DNA of 54,582 bases from Microcystis elabens FACHB-917 (GTDB taxonomy: Bacteria; Cyanobacteriota; Cyanobacteriia; PCC-6307; Cyanobiaceae). The stretch lies in NCBI RefSeq assembly GCF_014698445.1, contig NZ_JACJSZ010000018.1, forward strand, positions 1-54,582, read 5' to 3'. The position numbers and the translations under genes were made by a program. The notes below the pieces were generated by a model. It was not told the origin of the DNA, searched no databases, and worked only from the letters and a program-made list of their open reading frames with translations. Numbering within the stretch: the first letter of the stretch is position 1; every line of letters begins with the position of its first letter. This document shows positions 16,883-26,434 of the stretch, one piece after another.

Positions 16883-17644
16883 ATGACGCTGCAGGATCGG
16901 CGCGAGGTGACCTTCCTGGTGCTGGCCGGCATTTTCCTGGGGACCATGGGCATGCTCAACATCCTGGGGCTGACCCGTTTCCTCCACCTGGGCAGCATCG
17001 GGTCCTTCCCGATCATCGTGGCGGTGGGGGCGCTGCCGTACCCCGTCACCTTCCTGTGCACCGACCTGATCAGCGAGATCTGGGGCGAGCGGCGCGCCTC
17101 CCAGCTGGTGTGGGTGGGCCTGATGCTCAATGGCTGGATCGTCCTGGTGCTCTGGCTGGGTGGCATCCTGCCGGGCCTGGACGGATTCGGTGGGGTGGCG
17201 GGCCTGCCGTCTAACTCCCGGGCCGATGGGGTGCCGGTGTTCTTCGAGGTGCGTCGACTGGCCTTCGGTGCCGTGGGGGCCTCGATGGCCGCCTACATGG
17301 CCGCCCAGTTCACCGACGTGCGCCTGTTCCATTTCTGGAAGCGCTTCAGCAACGGCAAGGCGCTGTGGTTGCGCAACAACGGCTCCACCCTGGTCAGCCA
17401 GGTGGTCGACACCTCGGCGGTGGTGCTGATCAGCCACTACGCCGCCCACGTGCTGCCCATCCGACAGGGCGAGCCCGTGCTGCCCCAACTGGCGCTGTTC
17501 ATCGCCAGCGGGTACGTGTTCAAGCTGGTGGCGGCCCTGGCCGACACCCTGCCCTTCTACCTGCTGGTGGGCTGGCTCCGGCGCTATCTGGAGGTGCCGG
17601 GGGACGGCGCCGAACTGGCGGACGTCCCCCCGCCAGGGACCTAG
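16883..17644 (+). CDS. queuosine precursor transporter, YhhQ/DUF165 family
   Basis: A 253-residue polytopic membrane protein with about six hydrophobic segments. It contains the family phrases [39 protein letters not shown] and [16 protein letters not shown] (the last with the conserved Asp). The YhhQ family imports queuosine precursors (preQ0/preQ1). The DUF165 tract [11 protein letters not shown] also fits. It starts at ATG 16883 and its stop overlaps the rpmA stop region on the opposite strand by four bases. Confidence 0.88.
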   Translation: MTLQDRREVTFLVLAGIFLGTMGMLNILGLTRFLHLGSIGSFPIIVAVGALPYPVTFLCTDLISEIWGERRASQLVWVGLMLNGWIVLVLWLGGILPGLDGFGGVAGLPSNSRADGVPVFFEVRRLAFGAVGASMAAYMAAQFTDVRLFHFWKRFSNGKALWLRNNGSTLVSQVVDTSAVVLISHYAAHVLPIRQGEPVLPQLALFIASGYVFKLVAALADTLPFYLLVGWLRRYLEVPGDGAELADVPPPGT

Positions 17645-17907
17645 GCGCCGACGGCGATGTTGACGCGCTTGCGGTTGCGCAGACCCCGCTTGATGGATTC
17701 GAAGCTGACGACCCCATCCACCAAGGCGTAGAGGGTGTCGTCGGAGCCGCGACCCACGTTGACGCCTGGAATCACGGAGGTGCCGCGCTGGCGGATCAGG
17801 ATCGCGCCGGCGCTGACGGTCTCACCGCCATAACGCTTGACGCCGAGGCGCTTGGCGTTGGAGTCGCGACCGTTGCGGGTGGAACCTGTGCCTTTCTTGT
17901 GGGCCAT
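17641..17907 (-). CDS. rpmA: 50S ribosomal protein L27
   Basis: L27 reaches the peptidyl transferase centre of the large subunit. The 88-residue protein starts [20 protein letters not shown] and continues [22 protein letters not shown], the canonical bacterial sequence. It lies 54 bp after rplU, the usual rplU-rpmA order. Confidence 0.97.
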   Translation of the reverse strand: MAHKKGTGSTRNGRDSNAKRLGVKRYGGETVSAGAILIRQRGTSVIPGVNVGRGSDDTLYALVDGVVSFESIKRGLRNRKRVNIAVGA

Positions 17908-17961
17908 GGGAGCGGGTAGACAGGGGTAGGGGAGGAAAGGGAGGGGGGACCGGTGGCCTGA

Positions 17962-18354
17962 TCAGGCGATCGACTTGCCGCCCACCTTGATCGTCTGGAC
18001 CATCACCCGGGTGAGCTCCTGGCGGTGGCCGTTCTTGCGGCGGGTCTTCTTCTTGGGACGCATCTTGTAAACAAGGATCTTGGGTCCACGGCGGTGGGCC
18101 ATCACCTTGAGTTCGACGCTGGCGCCTTTCACATAGGGCTGCCCGAGGGTGGTCCCGGAGGCGTCCTTCACCAGAAGGACGTTCTCCAGGGTCACGGTGC
18201 TGTCGACCTCGGCGTTGATGCGGTCGAGGTCGAGGTAGCGATCAGGCTGGAGCCAGAACTGCTGGCCGGAGGCCTCGACGATCGCGTAGGCGCCGGTGTC
18301 GTCCTGGTCGGAAGGGTCCTTGGCAGGGGCTTCCTTCGGGGGGGCTTGGGTCAT
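17962..18354 (-). CDS. rplU: 50S ribosomal protein L21
   Basis: The 130-residue protein has an acidic, Pro-rich N-terminal extension of about 20 residues, then the L21 core: YAIVEASGQQFWLQPDRYLD, the LENVLLVKD segment and VMAHRRGPKILVYKMRPKKK. L21 binds 23S rRNA in the large subunit. It is divergent from kaiA, with about 150 bp between the starts, and is followed by rpmA. Confidence 0.95.
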   Translation of the reverse strand: MTQAPPKEAPAKDPSDQDDTGAYAIVEASGQQFWLQPDRYLDLDRINAEVDSTVTLENVLLVKDASGTTLGQPYVKGASVELKVMAHRRGPKILVYKMRPKKKTRRKNGHRQELTRVMVQTIKVGGKSIA

Positions 18355-18503
18355 CGCTCAGGGGGCGTGGCCAGGCTGGCGGCGGGAAACCACCATTGGG
18401 CCTGGGCGCACGGAATCGAAAGACAGAACTAAGATCTTCCCGTTCGGGCCTCCCTTTCGTCAAGAATCAGCCCGTTCAGGGGAGCTCCCCGCCGCAGCGG
18501 TCG
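18355..18503. promoter_or_regulatory. divergent promoter region, rplU / kaiA
   Basis: This 149-bp gap separates the divergent rplU and kaiA starts and must carry both promoters. A TAAGAT hexamer at 18430-18435 is a plausible -10 box for kaiA, about 69 bases before its ATG. No clear -35 is visible, and no terminator separates the two genes. Confidence 0.4.
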
Positions 18504-19352
18504 ATGCCCCAGCCGGTTCTCAACATCCTCTCCCTCATCCAGACCCCCGCCCTGGCGAAGGCCTGCGGCCAGTGGCTCAGGGGCGGCCGCTACCAGTTGG
18601 TGCCGGTGGATCCCGCCGCCGGTCCCCTGGAGCAGCTGGGCCAGCGCCGCGAGGACTTCGACGGGATCCTGCTGGAGGAGGGCGCCGTCGATGGCAGCTT
18701 CTTCGGCAGCCTCCACGACCAGGGCCTGAAGCTGCCGGCCGTGCTGATCGGCCCGGTGGACGGCGAGGTGAAGTTCCACGACGCCGAGGTCCGCCTCCCC
18801 CCCGACCAGCTGGAGCAGCTGAGCTACAGCCTGGATGCGGCCGTCTCCCGCTTCCTGCGCAGCATCACCCTGCCGGCCGGCAGCGAGGCCAGGGCCTCCA
18901 CCCCCGACGGCTGGAAACTGCCGAACCGGCTCAATGGACGCCTCGGCTACCTCGGCGTCTACTACAAGCGCGACCCCTCCCGCTTCCTGCGCAACCTGGA
19001 GACAGAGGATCGCGACGAACTGCTCGACTCGCTGCGACGCACCTACCGGGACCTGCTGATCAGCTATTTCAAGAACCCCGCCGCGGCTAATCAGGCGATC
19101 GAAAGCTTCGTGAACACAGCATTTTTCGCCGACCTTCCGATCACAAAGATGGTCGAGATTCACGTGACTCTGATCGAAGAATTTCGCAAACTGCTGATGC
19201 TCAAAGGCCAGAAGAACGATTTTCTCCAGGACTACCGACTGGCCCTGCTCGATGTCATGGCCCACCTCTGCGAAATGTACCGGCGCTCCATCCCGCCCGA
19301 CCTGCCGGTCCTGCCTCCCACCACAGCCGAATCCGCCAGCCCCACCGCCTGA
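18504..19352 (+). CDS. kaiA: circadian clock protein KaiA
   Basis: KaiA stimulates KaiC autophosphorylation by binding the KaiC C-terminal peptide. The 282-residue protein is the full-length form: an N-terminal pseudo-receiver domain (about residues 1-135), a linker, then the helical dimerisation/KaiC-binding domain, with phrases [20 protein letters not shown] and [20 protein letters not shown]. The start is ATG 18504 ([18 protein letters not shown]); the frame is open further upstream but the family N-terminus begins here. kaiB follows 8 bp after the stop. Confidence 0.96.
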   Translation: MPQPVLNILSLIQTPALAKACGQWLRGGRYQLVPVDPAAGPLEQLGQRREDFDGILLEEGAVDGSFFGSLHDQGLKLPAVLIGPVDGEVKFHDAEVRLPPDQLEQLSYSLDAAVSRFLRSITLPAGSEARASTPDGWKLPNRLNGRLGYLGVYYKRDPSRFLRNLETEDRDELLDSLRRTYRDLLISYFKNPAAANQAIESFVNTAFFADLPITKMVEIHVTLIEEFRKLLMLKGQKNDFLQDYRLALLDVMAHLCEMYRRSIPPDLPVLPPTTAESASPTA

Positions 19353-19360
19353 GTCCAGCC

Positions 19361-19723
19361 ATGACCTTCCGCAAGACCTACATTCTCAAGCTCTACGTGG
19401 CGGGGAACACTCCCAATTCGATGCGGGCCCTGAAGACGTTGCGCGACATCCTGGAGTCAGAGTTTCGAGGCGTCTACGCCCTGAAGGTGATCGATGTGCT
19501 CAAGAATCCCCAGCTGGCAGAGGAGGACAAGATCCTGGCCACACCCACCCTGGCGAAGATCCTGCCACCGCCGGTACGACGGATCATCGGCGATCTCTCC
19601 GACCGGGACCGTGTGCTGATCGGCCTTGATCTCCTCTATGAAGAGCTCACCGAGGAGGACTTCAAGCTCGACACCAATGACATGGAAGCCGGCAATGTGT
19701 CCTCCATAACGGAATCCTCCTGA
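19361..19723 (+). CDS. kaiB: circadian clock protein KaiB
   Basis: KaiB binds phosphorylated KaiC after switching to a thioredoxin-like fold, sequesters KaiA and signals to output kinases. The 120-residue protein has the conserved core [19 protein letters not shown], the [20 protein letters not shown] stretch and [20 protein letters not shown]. It has an acidic C-terminal tail (about residues 100-120) that makes it longer than the 102-residue Synechococcus elongatus protein. It sits between kaiA (8 bp) and kaiC (53 bp) and no separate promoter is obvious. Confidence 0.97.
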   Translation: MTFRKTYILKLYVAGNTPNSMRALKTLRDILESEFRGVYALKVIDVLKNPQLAEEDKILATPTLAKILPPPVRRIIGDLSDRDRVLIGLDLLYEELTEEDFKLDTNDMEAGNVSSITESS

Positions 19724-19776
19724 GTCCCGATCCAACCCAAGACCTTTCCGACCCTCGCCCCACACCGACCTCTTCG

Positions 19777-21321
19777 ATGCAGGACCCCGCCGACCACACC
19801 GCCATTGCCAATCGGATGCTGATGCAGAAACTTCCGACGGGGATCGAGGGTTTCGATGACATCTGCCATGGCGGGCTGCCGATCGGGCGATCGACCCTGA
19901 TCAGTGGGACATCAGGAGCCGGCAAGACCGTCTTTTCCCTGAATTTTCTGTGCAACGGCATCCGTCAATTCAACGAAAACGGCATCTTCGTCACCTTCGA
20001 GGAGTCGCCCCTCGACATCCTCCGCAATGCCTCCAGCTTCGGCTGGAATCTGCAGGAGATGGTCGAGCAGAACAAGCTGTTCGTGCTCGATGCCTCCCCG
20101 GATCCCGATGGTCAGGAGGTGTCGGGCAGCTTCGATCTCTCCGGCCTGATCGAGCGGATCCACTACGCGATCCGTAAATACAAGGCCAGGCGGGTGGCGA
20201 TCGATTCCATCACCGCCGTCTTCCAGCAATACGACGCCATCTCGGTGGTGCGGCGGGAGATCTTCCGGCTCATCTCCCGGCTCAAGGAGATCGGCGTCAC
20301 CACGGTGATGACCACCGAACGGGTCGATGAATATGGGGCCATCGCCCGCTATGGCGTCGAGGAATTCGTCTCCGACAACGTGGTGATCCTCCGCAACGTG
20401 CTGGAAGGCGAGCGGCGGCGACGCACCGTGGAGGTGCTCAAGCTGCGCGGCACCACCCACATGAAGGGGGAGTTCCCCTTCACCATGGGCAGCCACGGCA
20501 TCAGTGTCTTCCCATTGGGGGCGATGCGGCTCACCCAGCGATCCTCCAACGTGCGCCTGAGTTCCGGCGTCCCCCGGCTCGACGAGATGTGTGGCGGCGG
20601 CTTCTTCAAGGACTCCATCATCCTGGCGACCGGCGCCACCGGCACCGGCAAGACCCTGCTGGTCAGCAAGTTCGTGGAGGACGCCTGCCGCAGCAAGGAG
20701 CGGGCCATCCTGTTCGCCTACGAGGAATCCCGCTCTCAGTTGCTGCGCAACGCCACCAGCTGGGGCATCGATTTCGAGCAGATGGAGCAGGACGGCCTGC
20801 TCAAGATCATCTGCGCCTATCCGGAATCCACCGGTCTGGAGGATCATCTGCAGATCATCAAGACAGAAATCAGCCAGTTCAAGCCGTCCCGGATGGCGAT
20901 CGACTCCCTCTCCGCTCTGGCTCGTGGGGTCAGCCACAACGCCTTCCGGCAGTTCGTGATCGGAGTGACCGGCTATGCAAAACAGGAAGAAATCGCTGGA
21001 TTCTTTACCAACACCTCCGAAGAATTCATGGGAAGTCATTCGATCACCGATTCCCACATCTCCACGATCACCGACACCATCCTGCTGCTGCAGTATGTGG
21101 AAATCCGCGGTGAAATGGCCCGCGCCCTCAACGTGTTCAAGATGCGGGGCTCCTGGCATGACAAAGGCATCCGAGAATTCGTGATCACCGGCAACGGTCC
21201 GGAGATCAAGGATTCCTTCGCTAATTTCGAGCGCATCATCAGCGGCGTCCCCCACCGCATCACCACCGACGAACGGGCCGACCTGGGACGAATCATGCGC
21301 AGCGTGGATGGCGAGAGCTGA
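19777..21321 (+). CDS. kaiC: circadian clock ATPase/kinase KaiC
   Basis: KaiC is the hexameric core of the clock, with ATPase activity in CI and autokinase/phosphatase activity in CII. The 514-residue protein has two RecA-like domains. CI has the P-loop GTSGAGKT (44-51) and catalytic EE (75-76). CII has the P-loop GATGTGKT (286-293) and an AYEESRSQLL segment. The phosphorylation cluster ITDSHISTITDT places the phospho-Ser/Thr pair at about S429/T430, with the neighbouring Thr at about 424. The C-terminal tail with ERIISGVPHRIT supplies the A-loop and KaiA-binding peptide. All key residues look intact, so the clock should be functional. Confidence 0.98.
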   Translation: MQDPADHTAIANRMLMQKLPTGIEGFDDICHGGLPIGRSTLISGTSGAGKTVFSLNFLCNGIRQFNENGIFVTFEESPLDILRNASSFGWNLQEMVEQNKLFVLDASPDPDGQEVSGSFDLSGLIERIHYAIRKYKARRVAIDSITAVFQQYDAISVVRREIFRLISRLKEIGVTTVMTTERVDEYGAIARYGVEEFVSDNVVILRNVLEGERRRRTVEVLKLRGTTHMKGEFPFTMGSHGISVFPLGAMRLTQRSSNVRLSSGVPRLDEMCGGGFFKDSIILATGATGTGKTLLVSKFVEDACRSKERAILFAYEESRSQLLRNATSWGIDFEQMEQDGLLKIICAYPESTGLEDHLQIIKTEISQFKPSRMAIDSLSALARGVSHNAFRQFVIGVTGYAKQEEIAGFFTNTSEEFMGSHSITDSHISTITDTILLLQYVEIRGEMARALNVFKMRGSWHDKGIREFVITGNGPEIKDSFANFERIISGVPHRITTDERADLGRIMRSVDGES

Positions 21322-21360
21322 ACCCTTTCAGCCGACGCAGCTTCTGCTCTGCAGCACCCG

Positions 21361-22095
21361 CTAGTTGGAGCGCTGGAAGCGGGCCATCAGCAGGGGCCCC
21401 AGCACACTCCGGAAGTGGCGCGTGATCTGTTCGCGTCGCCGGTTCAGAATCGGCCCCGCCTGGTTGGCCCCGATCAGGGAGGCCGGTGCGCCGATCGTCT
21501 GCAGAAAGCGAAGCAGCAGCCCTTCCGCTCCCACCGCCCCGTCATAGTCGAGCAGGTGCAGCGGGGAATCCGAGAGGCCCCTCCACCTGCGTGCGAAAGC
21601 CGCGTAATCACAGAACTTGGAATAGCGCCTCCCCTGCAGCAGGAGGCGGAAGGCAAAGCCGGGACAGCCCAGCCGGGCCCTCACCCCCGATCGCCTCAGT
21701 TCGCAGTACAACGACTCCAGGTAGTGGTCCACCCGGCGCAGGAACATCAGCCAACTCACGGTGTGCCCCTCCGCCAGGAGGGTCGCTTCGAGCTGCCACA
21801 ATCGATCGGGCCGCACGACCAAGAGACTGAGATCCTCGCCGCTGATCACCGCCAGGTGCAGCGGACAGCTGCGCAACTCCCGCACGAGCTCAGCCAGTCC
21901 GCCATGGACCGGATTCCAGCGCTTGTCATTGAGCAGCTCGAAGGCCAGATGGTGGTGGCCGGACTCCGGCGAATAGGTTCCTGAGGTTGGAACATAGATT
22001 CCCGCCGCTTGAAGATCTGCCGCCCGCCTGCGGAGAAAGGCCTGAATGGATGTGCTCCCCGTTTTGTGGTCACCAATATGGAGGAACAGATGCAC
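21361..22095 (-). CDS. sulfotransferase-like protein (intact paralogue)
   Basis: The 244-residue protein begins FLHIGDHKTGSTSIQAFLRR, a P-loop-like 5'-PAPS-binding motif of sulfotransferase-type proteins (HIGxHKTGSTSIQ). The second region VISGEDLSL fits the 3'-phosphate loop. Substrate is unknown; such proteins often modify cell-surface polysaccharide. It starts at GTG 22095. It is a paralogue of the frameshifted gene immediately upstream (shared phrases include AEGHT, MFLRRVD, GPLLMARFQR versus RPLLMARFQR), indicating a local tandem duplication. It converges on kaiC with 39 bp between. Confidence 0.75.
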   Translation of the reverse strand: MHLFLHIGDHKTGSTSIQAFLRRRAADLQAAGIYVPTSGTYSPESGHHHLAFELLNDKRWNPVHGGLAELVRELRSCPLHLAVISGEDLSLLVVRPDRLWQLEATLLAEGHTVSWLMFLRRVDHYLESLYCELRRSGVRARLGCPGFAFRLLLQGRRYSKFCDYAAFARRWRGLSDSPLHLLDYDGAVGAEGLLLRFLQTIGAPASLIGANQAGPILNRRREQITRHFRSVLGPLLMARFQRSN

Positions 22096-22938
22096 CGATG
22101 GATAGTGGTGCCGGGGCGCCGATCATACGGGTGCTGGCCATGATCGATCCGTCATGGATGACACGCTGGTTGGCACGCTGGAACCGGGCCATCAGCAGCG
22201 GCCGCAGCAGTCTCCGGTAGCGCCGGGTGACGTGCTCCAGGCGGCTGTTGAAGCGGGGCTGATCACGGCCGGCCGTGACGATGAGGCCCTCAGATGCACC
22301 GAGGACCCGCAGAAAACAAGGCAGAATCCCCTCATCGGCAACGGCCTGATCGTAGTCGAACAGCAACAGCGGAGACGCCGACAGCTGGCGCCAGCGGCGG
22401 CAAAAGGCCGTGAACTGAAAGTAATGGACCGTGCCTCCGAATCGCTGTGTCTGGGCGTACTTTCCCCTGATCAGGATGGAAAGAACGAAACCCGGGTAGC
22501 CGAAGCGGGGACGAACCCCACAGCCCCAGAGGGTGGTGTAGAGCGATTCGGAATAGTCGTCGACACGGCGCAGGAACATCACCACGTCAGCGTATGTCCC
22601 TCCGCCCGCAGGGCATGCTCCAGACGACGCAGCCCATCGGGCTTCTCCACCAGACAGATGAAATCCTCGCTGCTCAGCACAGCTCGCTGCAGGCCTGGCG
22701 TACGGCTGGCGTGACGCAACTCTTCGACCAGCTCGTTCAAGCCTTCAAGCGATGGGTCGTAGCGGCTGTCGCCCCCCAGCTGGAAGGCCAGATTGTGATG
22801 GCCGGAACTGTCACAGAGGGTGCCGGCCGAGGGAACGAGGATGCCGGAGGCCGCCAGCTCACGGGAGCACCTCCTCAGCCAGGCCTGGAGGGATGTGGTT
22901 CCTGTCTTGTGGGTGCCGATATGGATGAAGACATGCAT
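22070..22938 (-). pseudogene. sulfotransferase-like protein, frameshifted paralogue
   Basis: The first 119 residues (22579-22938, from ATG 22938: FIHIGTHKTGTTSLQAWLRR) contain the PAPS-binding motif and end ...HTLTW followed by TGA. The rest of the protein continues in another frame (22070-22585: VMFLRRVDDYSESLY onward to RPLLMARFQRANQR). Aligned with the intact neighbour (SWLMFLRRVD), a single C appears to be missing between the TGG and TGATG at about 22580-22582. The stop and a new ATG overlap as TGATG, so reinitiation could still give a two-part product; a sequencing error is also possible. Its 3' end overlaps the intact copy by 26 bp. Confidence 0.75.
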
Positions 22939-22972
22939 TCTCGGTGGGAGATGCCGGAATGGACGCGCGATC

Positions 22973-25024
22973 TTAGGCGGGGATTCTTCGCTCCGCTTCG
23001 ATCTCGGCCATGGACGCGGACCGCTCCGCCTGCACCCGCAGTTCATCTCCATCCGCCTCCTCCAGGGGCAGGTCGAACCAGAAGGTGGTGCCCACGCCGG
23101 GCTCGCTGGCCATGCGCGCCTGGCTGCCGTGCTTCTCGAGGATGCCCCGCACGATCGAGAGTCCCAGCCCCGTGCCGGCCTCGGTGTGCACGGCGTTCTC
23201 GACCCGGAAGAAACGCTCGAAGATCCGTGCCTGGTCGGCCTCGGAGATGCCGCAGCCGGTGTCGGCGATCTCGACCCGCAGCCGCGGCAGGCGCGAGGTG
23301 AAGCTGCAGGCGGGATGGTCGTCCGCCTCGGCGGCGGGATCCAGCGGGCAGTGGTCGGGCCAGGGGTAGGCGCGCAGCAGCAGCTGGCCGCCGCTGGGGG
23401 TGAACTTGAGGGCGTTGCCCACCAGGTTGTCGAACACCTGCAGCAGCAGGTCCCAGTTGCCCCGCACCCGGGGCAGGTGCTGGTCCCCGGCGAAGAGCAG
23501 CATCACCCCCTTCTCCTCGGCATTCAGCCGGTAGGTGCGCAGGGTCTGCTCGATGGCCGGGGCGAGGTCCATGGGCTCCAGCTGCCAGACCCGGTCGGAC
23601 TCCAGCCGCGACAGGTCGAGCACATCGGTGACCAGGCGGGAGAGCCGGTCGGTCTCGGCGTTGGCGATGCTCAGGAACTCCTTCTGCTCCTCGGCGCTGA
23701 GCAGGTCGCCCATGTCGTGGAGCGTCTCCACATAGCTCTTGATGTTGCACAGGGGTGTGCGCAGCTCGTGGGACACGTTGCTGATGAAGCGGCTCTGGGC
23801 GGCGTTCAGCTCCACCTCCCGGGTGAGGTCCTGGATCGTCATGGCGATGCCCTTGAGGGTTTCGCCGCTGGCATCACGCACCGACTGCAGCACGATGCGC
23901 AGGGTGCGGGGGGGATCCCCGAAGCTGCAGCGCACCTCGGTGTTGTCGCGCTCGCTGCTGATCAGGCTCTCGAGGGGATCGTGCAGCTCCATCGCCAGCC
24001 GGTCCGGCAGTTCGGCGGCAAGCTCGCTGCCCTCCAGGTTGCGGCCCTCCCAGCGGAACAGCCTGCGGGCGGTGGGGTTGGCCAGCACGATCCTGCCCTC
24101 GGCATCGAGCAGCATGGCGCCGTCGGCCATGGTGGCGATCAGCGACTGCTGCTTCACCTGGGCAGCGGTGAGCTCCTCGATGTTGGCCGCCTTGTAGACC
24201 TCCAGCTGGGAGGCCATGGTGTTGAAGCCGTTGAGCAGCTCCCCCAGTTCGCCCCCCACCGGCAGGGCGATGAGGGTCTCGAAGTTGCCCCCGGCGATCG
24301 AGCGCACCCCCCGCAGCAGTTCCTTCACCGGCTGGGTGATCGTCAGGGCGTTGAACACCGAGCCCAGGATCACCAGCACCCAGATGGAGATGAACACCGC
24401 CACCGTGACCTCCCGGGTGAGGGCGGCGCTGGCCAGGAGCGTCTCATTGGGGTTGATGCCCAGGGCCACCACCCCCAGGTAGCGCCCGTCGCTCACCATC
24501 GGCACGAACACATCGGTGACCTGGCCGTCCGGGGTGAGGTGCTGGCGGATCAGGGGATTGTCGGGTCGGCGCTGGATGTCGGCCGGCAGTTCCAGGCGCC
24601 GGCTCAGCACCCGTTCGCCCATGCCGGTGCTGCCGCCCATCGGAATGCCGAGGTAGATCACCCCGTCGGAATCGGCGAAGAAGATGTAGCGGAGACTGCG
24701 GCTGGACTGCCAGAAGCGTTCGGCCACCGAGGCCAGCTCGCGGTCGTTGCCCTCCGCCACCAGGGGTGTGACGTTGGCCGACAGAAGGAGCCCGAGATCC
24801 CGGGCGAAACGGGTGTCGCTCATCCGGGCATCGCGCTGGATGCCGTTGAGGGCCAGGAAGGTGATCCCCGTCATCAGCAGGCTCACCACCAGGGTGGCGA
24901 CCGCCAGCAGCTTGGTCTGGAGGCTGAACTCGGCCCACCAGCGCTGCAGGCGTGCCCGCCAGAGGCTGAAGGCGCCGGCGGCCTCGCCGCCGTCCGGGGC
25001 GGAACCGGAAGCGGAGCGGGTCAT
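22973..25024 (-). CDS. nblS: membrane sensor histidine kinase NblS (Hik33/DspA type)
   Basis: NblS-type kinases control high-light, nutrient-stress and photosynthesis gene responses in cyanobacteria. The 683-residue protein has two membrane segments (about 38-60 and 215-237) flanking an extracytoplasmic sensor, then HAMP (about 238-290), PAS (about 305-395) and HisKA with phospho-acceptor His419 in NVSHELRTPLCNIKSY. The HATPase domain follows (NLVGNALKF N-box, ADTGCGIS G1, FERFFR, GTGLGLSIV G2). It overlaps the purD stop by 4 bp (ATGA), so the two genes are co-transcribed with purD first. Confidence 0.93.
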   Translation of the reverse strand: MTRSASGSAPDGGEAAGAFSLWRARLQRWWAEFSLQTKLLAVATLVVSLLMTGITFLALNGIQRDARMSDTRFARDLGLLLSANVTPLVAEGNDRELASVAERFWQSSRSLRYIFFADSDGVIYLGIPMGGSTGMGERVLSRRLELPADIQRRPDNPLIRQHLTPDGQVTDVFVPMVSDGRYLGVVALGINPNETLLASAALTREVTVAVFISIWVLVILGSVFNALTITQPVKELLRGVRSIAGGNFETLIALPVGGELGELLNGFNTMASQLEVYKAANIEELTAAQVKQQSLIATMADGAMLLDAEGRIVLANPTARRLFRWEGRNLEGSELAAELPDRLAMELHDPLESLISSERDNTEVRCSFGDPPRTLRIVLQSVRDASGETLKGIAMTIQDLTREVELNAAQSRFISNVSHELRTPLCNIKSYVETLHDMGDLLSAEEQKEFLSIANAETDRLSRLVTDVLDLSRLESDRVWQLEPMDLAPAIEQTLRTYRLNAEEKGVMLLFAGDQHLPRVRGNWDLLLQVFDNLVGNALKFTPSGGQLLLRAYPWPDHCPLDPAAEADDHPACSFTSRLPRLRVEIADTGCGISEADQARIFERFFRVENAVHTEAGTGLGLSIVRGILEKHGSQARMASEPGVGTTFWFDLPLEEADGDELRVQAERSASMAEIEAERRIPA

Positions 25025-26379
25025 GGCAGGGCCGGACGTCGCGTCCGCACCTGGTGGCCGATGTCGCTGCGGTAGACCATGCCCTCGAATCCCACCCGTC
25101 CCAGGCCGTCATAGGCCCGCTCGAAGGCGGTGTCGAAGTCGTCGGCCTGGGCCACCACCGCCAGCACCCGACCGCCGGCCGTGACCACGGGGCCCGCCTC
25201 GGTGCGGCGGCTGCCGGCGTGGAACAGCTGCCGATCGAGGTCGTCGCCGAGGTCGCCATGGATCGGATCCCCACGGCGCACGTCGCCGGGGTAGCCCTCG
25301 GCGGCCGCGATCACGCAGGCGCTGCAGCGGGGCGCGATCGACAGCCTCGGGGCCTTGTCGAGCCGGCCGGTGGCGCAGGCCAGCAGCACCCGGGCGAGCT
25401 CCGGGCCGAGCAGGGGCATCAGGGTTTCGCACTCCGGATCCCCAAACCGGCAGTTGAACTCGATCACCCGCAGACCGGCCTCGGTGAGCATCAGGCCGGC
25501 GAAGATCACGCCGCGGTAGTCGATGCCCCGTGCTCGCAGGGCCGCCATGATCGGCTCCAGCACCCGCTGGCGCACCTCCTCCATGCCGGCCGCATCCAGC
25601 AACCGGGCAGGCGCGTAGGCCCCCATGCCGCCGGTGTTGGGCCCCGTGTCCCCCTCGCCGATGCGTTTGTGGTCCTGGGCCGGGGGCAGCAGCACCATGG
25701 AGCGGCCGTCGGTGAGGGCGAACACCGACACCTCCGGGCCGTGAAGGCGCTCCTCCAGCACCAGGGAGGGGGCGGCGGCCTCCGCTCCCGGGGTGGCGTT
25801 CTGGAAGCGCCCGGCGAACACCTCCTCGATGGCGGCGCGGCACTCCTCGAGGCTGTCGGCCACCGTCACGCCCTTGCCGGCGGCCAGGCCATCGGCCTTC
25901 ACCACCAGGGGGCGGCCGTGGCGATCGAGCGCCTCCAGGGCCTGCTGCCGGTCCGTCGCCGCCCAGGACGCCGCGGTGGGGACCCCCGCCTCCCGCATCA
26001 GGTCCTTGGCCCAGCGCTTGCTGGCCTCCAGCAGGGCCCCGTCGGCCCCGGGGCCGAACACCGCCAGCCCCTCCGCGCGCAGCCGGTCCGCCAGGCCAGC
26101 CGCCAGCGGCGCTTCAGGACCCACCACCACCAGGTCGACGGCATGCTCATGGCAGGCCGCCACCAGGGCGCCATGGTCGGTCTCGGCGATGGCCAGCTGG
26201 CGGCAGCCCGCCAGGGCGGAGGTGCCGCCGTTGCCCGGGGCCACCAGCGCCTGCTCGACCTCCGGACAGCGCGCCAGGGCCCAGCCCAGGGCATTCTCGC
26301 GGCCGCCGCCGCCTACCACCAGGATCCGGGCCGGCCCCTGGAGCGGGGTGGAAGGGTCAGGAACGGTCAACGGGGCCAT
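25021..26379 (-). CDS. purD: phosphoribosylamine--glycine ligase
   Basis: PurD (GAR synthetase) ligates glycine to phosphoribosylamine in purine synthesis. The 452-residue ATP-grasp enzyme has N-terminal ILVVGGGGRENALGWALARC, the ATP-grasp phrases LVVKADGLAAGKGVTVADS and GPNTGGMGAYAPARLLD, and FNCRFGDPECETLMPLL. A 16-residue Pro-rich N-terminal extension precedes the domain, so a later start is possible. It is followed by nblS with a 4-bp overlap and is divergent from the unnamed gene upstream of purC. Confidence 0.95.
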   Translation of the reverse strand: MAPLTVPDPSTPLQGPARILVVGGGGRENALGWALARCPEVEQALVAPGNGGTSALAGCRQLAIAETDHGALVAACHEHAVDLVVVGPEAPLAAGLADRLRAEGLAVFGPGADGALLEASKRWAKDLMREAGVPTAASWAATDRQQALEALDRHGRPLVVKADGLAAGKGVTVADSLEECRAAIEEVFAGRFQNATPGAEAAAPSLVLEERLHGPEVSVFALTDGRSMVLLPPAQDHKRIGEGDTGPNTGGMGAYAPARLLDAAGMEEVRQRVLEPIMAALRARGIDYRGVIFAGLMLTEAGLRVIEFNCRFGDPECETLMPLLGPELARVLLACATGRLDKAPRLSIAPRCSACVIAAAEGYPGDVRRGDPIHGDLGDDLDRQLFHAGSRRTEAGPVVTAGGRVLAVVAQADDFDTAFERAYDGLGRVGFEGMVYRSDIGHQVRTRRPALP

Positions 26380-26434
26380 GGGGCGGTGGGGAAGCGGAAG
26401 GGGGGTGGATCGGGTAGAGGGGCTCCCCTAGGTT

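Noticed and set aside
22219-22226. Short direct and inverted repeats between the two sulfotransferase-like copies as recombination sites
   Set aside because: They reflect paralogue similarity only; no independent pattern was found.
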